This document shows, in pieces, positions 30,001 through 36,128 of a DNA stretch of 64,000 nucleotides. Source of the stretch: Pseudomonadota bacterium. Lineage in GTDB: Bacteria; Pseudomonadota; Alphaproteobacteria; Rhizobiales; Hyphomicrobiaceae. The DNA is taken from assembly GCA_023405815.1 (NCBI GenBank), contig JAEXXM010000010.1:62001-126000 (forward strand). The letters are read 5' to 3'. The translations under genes and the position numbers were made by a program. Below the pieces are notes generated by a model. The model was not told the DNA's origin and ran no database searches. It saw nothing but the letters and a program-made list of their open reading frames with translations. The stretch's first letter is position 1. Each line of letters opens with the position of its first letter.

Positions 30001-30768
30001 TGGGACAACACCAACAAGCGCCTCGGCATTGGAACGGCAACACCAGCCCATTCGCTGGAAGCCGTAAAGGCTGGGCCGAACGCCATCGGCATCACCGGCG
30101 GCAGCACAAACTCAGTGGGCCTGTTGATCTCAAACACCGTTGCCAGTGGACGGAGCTACTCCATCTATTCGTCGGGCGGCGCGCCCAGTTCTGTTGGCAG
30201 TTTCGGCATCTGGGACAATACGGCGAGCACCAATCGTATGATCATCGATGCATCCGGCAACGTCGGCGTCGGGACGACGAGCCCGTCTTACAAGCTCGAT
30301 GTCGCTGGCCATATCAACTCGGCTAACCGCTACTATTTTTCAGGCGGATTGCCAGCAACAGGGCCGACGACGCTCTGTTCCAGCAACGGTGGAGCGTCAG
30401 GGTATATGGGGTACTGCTCATCCGATAGAAGGCTCAAAGAAAACATCCAGTATCTCAGGAAGGATGATGGCCTAAGGGCTGTCATGAACCTCAAGCCTGC
30501 TCGGTTCCAGTGGAAAACCGGTAATCACCGTCTATCGGCGGGCTTCATTGCGCAAGATGCCATGGCCGTCATACCCGAGGCCGTCTACATAGCGCCTTCG
30601 AGCGAGTTCTACGGCTTCGACATCAACGCAATTGTTTCCTACTCGGTGAAGGCCATCCAGGAACTCAAGGCCGACAACGACAATCTCCGCGCGGAACTGA
30701 AGGCGGCCAACGACAATTACGAAGAACTCCGCCGTGAGATCAATGCGCTGAAAGCGGCGCGTCAGTAA
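24067..30768 (+). CDS. Giant pilin-headed fibre protein with C-terminal S74 auto-processing chaperone
   Basis: The ATG at 24067 overlaps the previous stop, giving 2233 residues. Residues 1-45 carry a basic leader and hydrophobic segment (RGNVFAMLFGAVALTGVLAAVSMQ) like a prepilin or pseudopilin; residues near 110-185 (LTDPWGTKYGYC, then IAIIAAGPDKTFQTTC) fit a pilin globular head. A long shaft follows, with about ten VGIGT-type repeats and three GFLPPRMTT modules, as in phage tail fibres. The end is a peptidase S74 intramolecular chaperone: SSDRRLKENI with Ser2119 and Lys2124 as the expected dyad, then a coiled coil to the C terminus. Cleavage should release the last 115 residues after trimer folding. 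No type IV pilus genes are in view. It resembles PilV-type tip adhesins in plan only. Confidence 0.85.
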   Translation: MMRPLRFTTRRTERGNVFAMLFGAVALTGVLAAVSMQTLTGPVTTITRVTQRNVAENNLLMNGKILVNAAVAGVSGGDADADGIIEPAPFIAPGGGEAAPSNGGFLPTDLGLALTDPWGTKYGYCVWDHGTTNTSANRITGDNTASASTQPVIAIIAAGPDKTFQTTCPAWSGSPVTVSKASGSDDLIEHYTYAEATASSNGLWSLNASDQAKAELKDSGGTARVTIDRSTGIGDFLGITTDALVAKTSNVTLDGGLKLDTETNVTACTAADAGVIRFNAASGKLEVCNGTAWTVAGSDLWLANGTHIYSGNTGNVGIGTNNPAQKLDVVGNAVISGDVGVGGDLGVTGTGTITGAATLGDTLSVTGAATLSSTLDVTGNTSIAANLTVDTNTLFVDAANNRVGIGTASPALPLTVANGAKSSATSLLARLGTADASNPLALDIKAMGGATSADRGIMLVPTEVGLGSNFLRIGDTNLPHFQVNGNGNVGIGTATPSHLLDVNGTARIAGAATLSNTLSVAGNTAIDIDTLFVNVAANTVGIGTTTPAARLDVTGGVKIGADAVCNASKAGMVAWNANQFQVCDGTAFRSVSAIEKLDDIGDVYVSEAGTPNNNDILAWDSTNTRWVAKNVNTVGSAVADPGGLDKQVQFNDGGTLAGAAQLYWDKANNRLGIGTATPGRTLHFSAAGQPAIAFSDTRVGAGAQTLGLVFDGGVALSKPGLVLQDLNDAGGFVSNSLTLFRDGSAHFGGITAPASPGDVLISGKVGIGTATPQSRLQVAGGIQLGDDTAACPGSGNVKLGTLRFNSGALQVCVSGGWSGVGADTLSGLSCATNEIPKWNGTAWACAADGGGDTAADALGAWGSGTYVENTSYLAATDGLVMAHLAAGLGDRCYILGKTDAAATPTTVRASAAVQETGTSDRVIVNTATFPVKRGHYWRVDLINEASSCAGQVGISWIPMQASGGSDTLAGLSCAAGEVAEWDGSAWACGTGSGGGGVNAPPVISFSGGGTTTATLASGMTLYQNNTRNAWSSYGTLPSYLVGTKGTDTVNGTPDGSAVTLTISGGSALCYMLRNDSGWSAVSTANWSVKATAPGDFASFSPGIDKIYQRVFPPGSYTLDTYSAMYACSTSLVGGGSGSDTAAGSVAGALQFNDGSDAFAADDLNLVWDDTNNRLGIGTASPERSLSLTGGNIGFQESAQARSIVWGPAASSQKAAIDGSEGASSYLAFATASAERLRIDSNGGVSIGSGAAAAASSILDLTSTTKGFLPPRMTTAQRNAISSPATGLTIYNTTTNSLDFFNGTVWSSGALTSLPGSKGLSISGTVTSASATTFNVSAVTTNTLLGSNPTTSAITIPEAGNYFMTAVQNTCTGGANGYGSVTIKVNGVTRRSANSLPNSCDSATVGLYAVLAAGDTVAAECGQNNAVSTTCYFDIAKLQSDTALGGGGGSSQWTDVTGGINYAGGNVGVGTATVPIVATANRRFLTIKGISDAGVLELAGGGADASGNTAGVIQFIDPNFTPLTTTKTRIGAIAVRSSGTTAGDRGGVMEFHTKPDGGVLTARMIIDPDGSVSIGSGITASASSLLDLTSTTKGFLPPRMTTAQRDAISSPATGLTIYNTTSSAIEYYNGSSWSAAVGGEVSFTAAGGTTAVTSTTWEDIVFPQISETGGDNYNPTTGKFTAPSSGLYQFSATVVLTGGSATYLLIKTSDGGTTSGGNQICYSAIPNYTVASCGGAMYLTAGQVVEVSVQASTSTTTASSRSQFSGFKVAAGSGGGGGSSQWTTAGSDIHYGTGGVAVGQAAAPEATAALEIESTTKGFLPPRMTTTQRDAIASPAEGLVVYNTTTRSLDLRVASSWLSFGGGMTGNTMVSGWPDAIRCDDAGTDDSTYVLGQHLYASKAYYYRVGVTNSWIAFNNPGGTWNSRAGTEAADCVGQSIAQLYTAGKAFNFVGGATASADGTSGQVQFNEGGNLKADAALYWDNTNKRLGIGTATPAHSLEAVKAGPNAIGITGGSTNSVGLLISNTVASGRSYSIYSSGGAPSSVGSFGIWDNTASTNRMIIDASGNVGVGTTSPSYKLDVAGHINSANRYYFSGGLPATGPTTLCSSNGGASGYMGYCSSDRRLKENIQYLRKDDGLRAVMNLKPARFQWKTGNHRLSAGFIAQDAMAVIPEAVYIAPSSEFYGFDINAIVSYSVKAIQELKADNDNLRAELKAANDNYEELRREINALKAARQ
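27826..29605 (+). repeat. Three direct copies of an approximately 100-bp module inside the fibre gene
   Basis: Copies near 27826-27955, 28808-28930 and 29502-29605 share the core CTGCCGCCGCGCATGACGAC and encode TTKGFLPPRMTTAQRxAISSPATGLTIYNTT. They stay in frame, so recombination between copies would shorten or lengthen the shaft without breaking the gene. Confidence 0.8.
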
Positions 30769-31357
30769 CCCACATCCTCTCTGCAATCGCGCGCTCCTCG
30801 CGTCCCATCGCCTGAAGATAAATAACTGTCGTCTCCATTCGCGCATGGCCCAGCCATCGCTGCACGAGATGCAGGGGAACGCCACACTGGACCGCATGCA
30901 GACCGAAGCCATGGCGCAGTCCTTTGGGGGAGGCTTGCAGCCCCTTCGTGATCCCGGCACGCGCCATGACCTCCTTGACCAGTTGCCACGCGCGCGTGCG
31001 CGAGAACGTCCACAGGCGTGCCGAAGGATCCTGTTCCTCAAGCCTGTGCACACAATGCAGCAGGTCCAGTAAGGACTCCGGCACAGGGACCTCCCGCACT
31101 ACGACGCGGTCGTTGCGCTTTTTGAGGCATTGAATAGCGATAAAGCCCTCGTCCGCGCTGATCATCGCGCCCGTCAGTATCAGAGCTTCCGAGATGCGGC
31201 ATCCCGTGTAGGCGAGGGTGAGGCACAGCGTGCGGATATCCTGACGCTCATGGGCATCGCTTGCCGCGATAAAGCGCAACCGTTCGTCACGCGTCAGGTA
31301 TTTCCGCTGTCCGGTCCTGGAATAGAGGCTCGTCTGTCCTGTTCGGTTGTGATGCAT
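30740..31357 (-). CDS. Compact tyrosine recombinase, FimB/FimE-sized
   Basis: This 205-residue protein is almost only a catalytic domain; it begins near YLTRDERLRFIAAS and lacks the usual N-terminal core-binding domain. Catalytic residues seen are Arg in YTGCRISEAL, the Lys hairpin CLKKRND, Arg in PKGLRHGF (with Lys where HxxR has His), His in WLGHARMETT and nucleophile Tyr in TVIYLQAMG. Size and layout match the invertases FimB and FimE, which flip promoter elements. The gene overlaps the fibre gene's 3' end tail to tail by 29 bases. A perfect 18-bp inverted repeat starts 46 bases upstream, so DNA inversion next to it is plausible but unproven. Confidence 0.85.
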   Translation of the reverse strand: MHHNRTGQTSLYSRTGQRKYLTRDERLRFIAASDAHERQDIRTLCLTLAYTGCRISEALILTGAMISADEGFIAIQCLKKRNDRVVVREVPVPESLLDLLHCVHRLEEQDPSARLWTFSRTRAWQLVKEVMARAGITKGLQASPKGLRHGFGLHAVQCGVPLHLVQRWLGHARMETTVIYLQAMGREERAIAERMWVTDAPLSAH

Positions 31358-31402
31358 GGCGTTGACCTCCGCCAGGCTGCATCAGCTCCAGGACTCGACA
31401 CT

Positions 31403-31543
31403 ATTGCCTATTCTGTTCACCTCTACAGAAGCCCCGGAGTCTCGCGGGCTTCCGGCGACTTCGTCCGTACCGATCTAATCTCTTCGCTTCACGCGATCAA
31501 CAATTTTCGCGGCCCGCCCTGGCCAGTGAACAGAATAGGCAAT
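31403..31543. repeat. Perfect 18-bp inverted repeat enclosing 105 bp; candidate invertible switch
   Basis: ATTGCCTATTCTGTTCAC (31403-31420) recurs inverted at 31526-31543. The outer ends are 46 and 45 bases from the start codons of the two divergent genes, the recombinase on the left and a membrane protein on the right. An extra direct half-site GTTCACCT follows at 31548. It may be a fim-like switch for the recombinase or a shared operator. No convincing promoter hexamers are seen inside. Confidence 0.7.
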
Positions 31544-31588
31544 TCCGTTCACCTGCGACCGATGCAAGCAGGGACGGAGCATCGCCGC

Positions 31589-32272
31589 ATGACCGAATGG
31601 AGCTTCCGTGAGCGCGGGCGGGAATACCGCGTCTCAGAGCACGCGGGAACGGTCGAGCATGTGCAGACCATCGCCCGCACAACGATGCACGGCTCAAGCC
31701 AGAGTGCCGGCCTCTACACACCCGCAACCATGCGACTTGATGCTGAGACCGTCGTCACGCAGCGTGTCTTCATGGACGACGGGCAGGGGAGCAAGTGGAG
31801 CTTCGACTGCGAGGACAATATTCCCATAAGACCTGGGGCGCGGCTCCTGCTGCGCTACCTTTCGGCAGGGAGCATCCCCGCCGATGTCGCCTACATCGCC
31901 GACCACGCGAGCAACTGGCAGGTCGTGCGGCCCCGCGCTATCGAGCGGCTGGTGCGTCCACGCTGGCGCAGCCTCGTCGCTGTTTGCGTGGGGCTTCTCG
32001 TGGCTCTCTTCGCTGTCGCCGAAATCAGCAACGCAAGCGTGTCGCAATACTATGGCCCCGGGATCTCAAGGGCAGGGGGACCCTGCCTGGCCCCCGATGC
32101 TCGGGGAAGCGTCGTTGTGCAGACCCCACGCGCGGATGCCTGCTTGCAGGCCATGTCGGCACTTCCCTTTACCCCGGTCGTGATCGCGGGGCTCTGGCTG
32201 ATCTGGCACCTGCGGCGTCGCTCTCTCAGGACGCGACTGAACGAACGGCTCATCCGCGGGCAGGGGGTCTGA
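31589..32272 (+). CDS. Membrane protein of unknown function next to the recombinase
   Basis: The start MTEWSFRERGREYRV at 31589 gives 227 residues; GGAG lies ten bases upstream. The first 130 residues form a polar, beta-rich cytoplasmic region (YIADHASNWQVVRPRAIE near its end). Two membrane helices follow: SLVAVCVGLLVALFAVAEI and PFTPVVIAGLWLIWHL. A short periplasmic loop with three cysteines (GGPCLAP and DACLQ among it) lies between them. The tail is basic. It is not recognised. It is co-directional with the next gene and divergent from the recombinase across the inverted repeat, so it could be under the same control. Confidence 0.65.
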   Translation: MTEWSFRERGREYRVSEHAGTVEHVQTIARTTMHGSSQSAGLYTPATMRLDAETVVTQRVFMDDGQGSKWSFDCEDNIPIRPGARLLLRYLSAGSIPADVAYIADHASNWQVVRPRAIERLVRPRWRSLVAVCVGLLVALFAVAEISNASVSQYYGPGISRAGGPCLAPDARGSVVVQTPRADACLQAMSALPFTPVVIAGLWLIWHLRRRSLRTRLNERLIRGQGV

Positions 32273-32311
32273 CGCAAGCCTCTGCGCGAGCTTTGGTGTT
32301 GACCACCGTGA

Positions 32312-33256
32312 GTGTCACAGATGATCCAAATCGTGCTGGCGGGACGAAGGGGCCTTTTGGCATCGCTGCTGCTCATCGTGCCGAGCCTGCTCGGTGCCTA
32401 TGGATATCTTCACGGCCTGCGGGACCACATGGTCTTCATCGGTATCGACGCGCCGCGGCTCGTCAGCGCCTCCGACCGCTTCATCCCGCGCACGGGCAAG
32501 GCGCTGTTCCTGGCCTGCTCGGACAGCGCGACGTTCTCTGCGCCGGGTCTGACCGTGTCCGCGGAGGGTCCCGACCTTCCGCGGGGGTGTCGCGAGGTCA
32601 CGTCCATCGCGCGCATTCTCCCGGGCCAGGTCTTCCCCCTCGACAGCACGGGACCCTTCCGCTTCATTGCGGGCGAGCTCCAGGTTGCCGACATCACGCT
32701 GCCCCTTCAGGTCGCGCGGTTCGCCCTCTGGGCTGCGCCCATCATGCTCGTACTGCTCGGCTGCTTCGCGTGTGCGATGACTGGCAGCTCTGAAGCCAAG
32801 GGCGCTCAGGCAGATTCACGGACGGCCGCGCCTATTCCCGATGGTACGGCCGCCGCGCTCAGCGGCACGATCATCGTAGCTTTGAGCGTTGCCGCGGCCT
32901 GGTACGTTCTCGGCGCCTGGGATCCGGGGGCGGGAAGGGGCATCGGAGCGCTTGTCAGTCTTGTCGTCATGGCAATCGTTGTCGGCTTCATCATCGCCGA
33001 TATCCTGCTTGGCGCAGGGCTGATGCTTCTCGACCCCGCAACAGCCATTGGAAGAGCGCTTGTCGCTGTTGCTCCGCGTCCTGCGCATCCGGCAGGGTCT
33101 GCGCTCGTCTATGCGGCCACGGGCGCGCTCGCGCTCGCAGCGTTCACCGCCATCGTCTTTGCGTCGTGGTTTGGGCTTATCTCGGCGCTCTTGTTGGGCT
33201 TGTCAGCCTTCGTGCCGCCATGGGCCGCCCTCGCGCTCGGCGTATTGCTTCAATAG
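32312..33256 (+). CDS. Multi-pass membrane protein of unknown function
   Basis: A GTG at 32312 opens a frame of 314 residues, 39 bases after the previous gene. It has a first helix near residue 15 (ASLLLIVPSLLGAYGYL), a periplasmic domain of about 100 residues with two cysteines (LFLACSDS, PRGCREV), then at least five helices (LWAAPIMLVLLGCFACAM, TIIVALSVAAAWYVLGAW, IVVGFIIADILLGAGLMLL, and two at the end). No family is recognised. The pair 31589-33256 may form a membrane complex. Bases 33257-33373 to the IS element hold nothing notable. Confidence 0.65.
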   Translation: MSQMIQIVLAGRRGLLASLLLIVPSLLGAYGYLHGLRDHMVFIGIDAPRLVSASDRFIPRTGKALFLACSDSATFSAPGLTVSAEGPDLPRGCREVTSIARILPGQVFPLDSTGPFRFIAGELQVADITLPLQVARFALWAAPIMLVLLGCFACAMTGSSEAKGAQADSRTAAPIPDGTAAALSGTIIVALSVAAAWYVLGAWDPGAGRGIGALVSLVVMAIVVGFIIADILLGAGLMLLDPATAIGRALVAVAPRPAHPAGSALVYAATGALALAAFTAIVFASWFGLISALLLGLSAFVPPWAALALGVLLQ

Positions 33257-33373
33257 ACGCGCCTGCGCGCAATCTCCCGCGCCATACAGATGCTTGTACT
33301 CGCTTTGCGGACCGTCTCCGTGCGCCTGCTGCCGACTACCACGTCGGAGACAGGAGCGGCTGAAAGTTCTAAC

Positions 33374-34460
33374 TGAAGTGCGACGGTTAGACTGCCAAGG
33401 GTAAAGGCTCATCCGTTTCCTGTAAATGCGCCTTGAACACCTCCTTTGGCGTGAAGTATCCGAGACATTTCCGCGGCGTTGTATTCGCGATCTCGCAGAC
33501 CCGCTCCATGTCTGCCTGCGAGAGGCTCCCGATATCGGTTTCCCGCGGCAGGAACCTGCGCAGCCGCGCGTTCGCGTTTTCGATGGCACCCTTCTGCCAC
33601 GGCGACCGCGGGTCACAGAAGTAGCTGACCAGACCAATCTTCTCCCGCAGAACCGGATACCGCAAGAACTCGACACCCCGATCGAAGGTGATCGTGCGGC
33701 GGGCAGGGGCCGGGAGCCGCCCCAGCCGGTCACCGATGCCGCTCAACACCGGCACGGATTGCCTGCCGTCATTCTTGACAAGCACCACGTAGCGGCTCTT
33801 GCGCTCGACCAGCGACGTCACGTTCGAGCGGCCCCGCTCGCGCTCGAAGATCATCAGATCGCCTTCCCAGTGGCCGAAGACTTCGCGCGCTGCAACCTCG
33901 CCAGGCCGCGCATGGATTGTATGCTCAAACGGGATCAGAAGGCTTCTGGCTATGCGCCCGAACCGGCGGCGGCGGTTCTTGCGGCAACGGAAGAGGTGAC
34001 GATACAGACCCATTGTGCGGCCTTCGTCGCTGTAGACGTGCCGGTAGATGGTTTCATGGCACACCCGAATGCCCGGGGCGTCGACGCGGCGCAGATAGCC
34101 GGCAATCTGCTCGGGTGACCAGTGCGCGCGAAGCTTCGCGACAATGTAGTTCTTGAGCCTGTCATGGCGCAGCAGCTTCCGGGTCTTTGCCCGCCGCTGC
34201 ATCGCCAGTTCCTGCGCTGTCACCGGATAATAGCCCCCGCAATCGCGCTCTTCGTGCCGATATGTATTCCGCCACACTTCACGATAAATCGATGAAGTGT
34301 GGCGGCCCAATATCCGGGCGATCTGTCGGGAGTTCAGTCCTTGCCCCTGAAGGCGGTAAATTTCACGACGTTCTGGTAAACTGATATGCTTGTAATGTTT
34401 TGACATGCAAATTCCTTTCAGGTCTTAAGACCCTCATAAATCAAAGAAATTCGCACTTCA
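33374..34460 (-). mobile_element. IS30-family insertion sequence
   Basis: The transposase gene nearly fills this element. Its ends carry a short inverted repeat: CTGAAGTGCGA at 33373-33383 and TCGCACTTCA at 34451-34460, matching the TGAAGTGC ends usual in IS30. The exact outer base and the 2-3 bp target duplication cannot be settled by eye. It lies between the membrane-protein pair and the TA genes. Confidence 0.75.
33387..34406 (-). CDS. IS30-family transposase
   Basis: This 339-residue transposase is complete. The N-terminal HTH reads YKHISLPERREIYRLQGQGLNSRQIARILGRHTSSIYREVWRN, and the DDE catalytic domain follows: first Asp in GHWEGDLMIF, second in TFDRG and the Glu in KGAIENAN, with WQ next to them. 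RCLGYFTPKEVF near the end is the family tail. It cuts and joins DNA at the element's ends. There is no frameshift, so the element may be active. Its neighbours, the membrane-protein gene and the small coiled-coil gene, are not interrupted. Confidence 0.95.
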   Translation of the reverse strand: MSKHYKHISLPERREIYRLQGQGLNSRQIARILGRHTSSIYREVWRNTYRHEERDCGGYYPVTAQELAMQRRAKTRKLLRHDRLKNYIVAKLRAHWSPEQIAGYLRRVDAPGIRVCHETIYRHVYSDEGRTMGLYRHLFRCRKNRRRRFGRIARSLLIPFEHTIHARPGEVAAREVFGHWEGDLMIFERERGRSNVTSLVERKSRYVVLVKNDGRQSVPVLSGIGDRLGRLPAPARRTITFDRGVEFLRYPVLREKIGLVSYFCDPRSPWQKGAIENANARLRRFLPRETDIGSLSQADMERVCEIANTTPRKCLGYFTPKEVFKAHLQETDEPLPLAV

Positions 34461-34560
34461 AAATAGAATGTTCCGGCCCTGTTTATGGAAAGTGATAATG
34501 TATCTTAGGACAATAAACCTAATTATCGCGTTCTGGCGACAAATGCATTACACTGAATAT

Positions 34561-34764
34561 ATGGCCGAAAAGACGGACAATATCGTGCTCGAACATCTGC
34601 GCTATATGCGCAGGGGAATTGACGACATTCGCGAAGACATCCGTGACGTGAAGTTGCGTCTTACGCATGTCGAAGAAAACCTCGCCATGATGAACCGCAG
34701 GATGGACAGAGTCGAAAGCCGCCTGGAGCGGATAGAGAAGCGCTTGGATCTCGTCGACGCTTAG
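34561..34764 (+). CDS. Small coiled-coil protein
   Basis: The start MAEKTDNIVLEHLRYMRRG at 34561 gives 67 residues. From about residue 15 the protein is an uninterrupted amphipathic helix with heptads (DDIREDIRDVKLRLTHVEEN, then MDRVESRLERIEKRLDL), so it should form a parallel coiled coil. Similar short proteins are common in Rhizobiales and have no known role; some lie beside secretion or phage genes. No strong ribosome site is visible. It follows the IS30 right end by about 100 bases. Confidence 0.6.
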   Translation: MAEKTDNIVLEHLRYMRRGIDDIREDIRDVKLRLTHVEENLAMMNRRMDRVESRLERIEKRLDLVDA

Positions 34765-34846
34765 TCGAGCGCTTCTCTCCCAACTTCACATAATACAGAG
34801 TGATAATATAACTTATGGGAAATCATTCCTGTTTCGTTTGACCTTT

Positions 34847-34867
34847 ATCAGCACATTTGATGCTGAT
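34847..34867. promoter_or_regulatory. Operator-like palindrome upstream of ccdAB
   Basis: ATCAGCA, seven bases, TGCTGAT: a perfect inverted repeat 25 bases before the ccdA start, overlapping the likely promoter area (a TTGACC box lies at 34838-34843). CcdA-type antitoxins repress their own operon by binding such sites. Confidence 0.5.
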
Positions 34868-34891
34868 GGCAAATAATGATATATTGTATGT

Positions 34892-35146
34892 ATGAAAACA
34901 GAGAAAAATACGGAAAGCAAATACAGGAAACGCCCAATCAGTCTGAGCATTCGCGCCGACCTGATCAAGGAAGCAAAAGAGCTGCGTCTCAACGCCTCAC
35001 GCGCTGCCGAAGCTGGCCTCGAGACCGCCATCAGGACCGCCAAAGAAAAGCAATGGTTGTCCGAAAACGCCGACGCCATCAAGGCGCACAACGAGCGCAT
35101 CGCGCGTTCGGGTACCTTACTCAAGCCCATATGGCTCGGCGGGTGA
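34892..35146 (+). CDS. ccdA: CcdA-like antitoxin
   Basis: This 84-residue protein has an N-terminal ribbon-helix-helix domain (PISLSIRADLIKEAKELRLNASRAAEAGLE) and a C-terminal toxin-neutralising tail (NADAIKAHNERIARSGTLLKPIWLG), the classic CcdA form. It binds and neutralises CcdB and represses the operon with it. Its TGA shares a base with the ccdB ATG (TGATG), so the pair is coupled. An inverted repeat sits upstream as operator. It helps keep the mobile element in the population. Confidence 0.92.
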   Translation: MKTEKNTESKYRKRPISLSIRADLIKEAKELRLNASRAAEAGLETAIRTAKEKQWLSENADAIKAHNERIARSGTLLKPIWLGG

Positions 35147-35454
35147 TGGCCCGGTTCGACGTCTACGCTCTTACCGGTACCAGAGCCGTGCCTCTGGTGG
35201 TCGATGTCCAGGCCGAGCTGCTTTCAGACATCGGCAGCCGCGTCGTCATCCCTCTCATGCCCCTCAATGCTGCACAGCGCGAGAACATGCCTCGTCTTAA
35301 GCCGTCCGTGCAGGTCAACGGTGCCAGCTATCGCCTCATCACAACGGACATCGCGGCCTTGCCATCCGCAACGCTCGGTGAGCGCGTTGGCAACATAAGC
35401 GCGCAACGCGACACGATCGTTGATGCCATCGACTTTCTCATGCAGGGGTTTTAG
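35146..35454 (+). CDS. ccdB: CcdB-like toxin
   Basis: The 102-residue product starts MARFDVYAL and has the CcdB pattern: VPLVVDVQAELLSDIGSRVVIPLMP, then LKPSVQVNGASYRLITTDIAALP and the C-terminal helix FLMQGF. CcdB poisons DNA gyrase by trapping the cleavage complex; residues near the C terminus (here DFLMQGF versus the known GI end) are needed for toxicity, so slight change of activity is possible. It is coupled to ccdA. Post-segregational killing on loss of the element is the expected role. Confidence 0.92.
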   Translation: MARFDVYALTGTRAVPLVVDVQAELLSDIGSRVVIPLMPLNAAQRENMPRLKPSVQVNGASYRLITTDIAALPSATLGERVGNISAQRDTIVDAIDFLMQGF

Positions 35455-35465
35455 GGAGAGCCCCA

Positions 35466-35609
35466 ATGTACAAAATACGCGTATATTTGCCGAGGAATCT
35501 GAAAGCGTGGGCAATCGCGGAAGCTCGCCGCAGAGGTTTCCCCAATACCAGTGCGTATATTCACGAACTCATGAAGCAGGACCAGAATAGCTTCAAGCCC
35601 TCAGCATGA
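35466..35609 (+). CDS. Short ribbon-helix-helix protein in the ccdAB operon
   Basis: This 47-residue frame starts at 35466, 12 bases after ccdB, with AGGGAGAG ahead of its ATG. The protein begins MYKIRVYLPRNLKAWAIAEA, a beta strand and first helix, followed by RRRGFPNTSAYIHELMKQ. This is the pattern of a CopG/ParD-type RHH DNA-binding domain. It is too short to have a toxin-neutralising tail of usual length. It may be an extra autoregulator of the operon or a solitary antitoxin. Three-gene ccd operons are not standard. Confidence 0.55.
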   Translation: MYKIRVYLPRNLKAWAIAEARRRGFPNTSAYIHELMKQDQNSFKPSA

Positions 35610-36128
35610 CGGGCTGCTAATCCCGAAAGCGCAGGTCTCGATGCCGAGCACGGGTCATGCCACAAACACAGAGGGCGACGGTCGCTGGCCCTCGACCGAG
35701 TCTGCCCTCGTCAATCCTCGCCTGCTTTGGTGACCGCCATTTTGTCCGCTTTCTTGTCCGGTCTTCTGACCATGCTGGTCTTTGAAAGTGCTTATCTATT
35801 AGACAGTTAACTGTAACCATAACACGTCATCACCCGATTCACGACCGTATTTTTGTCCGCTTAAGTGTCCGCTTGAGCCCGGTTGGGGCGCATCCGCCGG
35901 ACGGGCCGGCGGCCGGGCTCTCGCGCGCCGAGCCCCGACACAAGGCGGGGAAAAGGCGGGTCTCGGCCCTGCGGGCGTCGATCCCTTGCGCAGAGCTCCG
36001 GCACGCTGCGCTCCAGCCCTTTGCGATCAAAGTTGTGGACTCTTTTTCCCTCATCCCTTGTCCGTAATGCGCAGAGTGCTCTGCTTTTCCCGGTTTCAAT
36101 AACGGAACCATTTTCAAGGAGATATTTT
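35610..36128. other. Gene-free region with short repeats
   Basis: No supportable gene is seen in 519 bases. GTCCGCTT occurs at 35744, 35855 and 35867, the last two spaced 12 bases apart. The right half is a GC-rich tract of the kind that precedes other accessory genes in this element. Confidence 0.5.

Noticed and set aside
24067..30768. The fibre gene as part of a prophage tail module
   Set aside because: No tail, capsid or lysis genes are near, and the N terminus has a membrane/pilin-like leader rather than a tail-attachment domain.
24067..31357. A true shufflon with alternative 3' ends
   Set aside because: The recombinase gene directly overlaps the fibre gene's end, and no inverted alternative segments or sfx-like sites follow.
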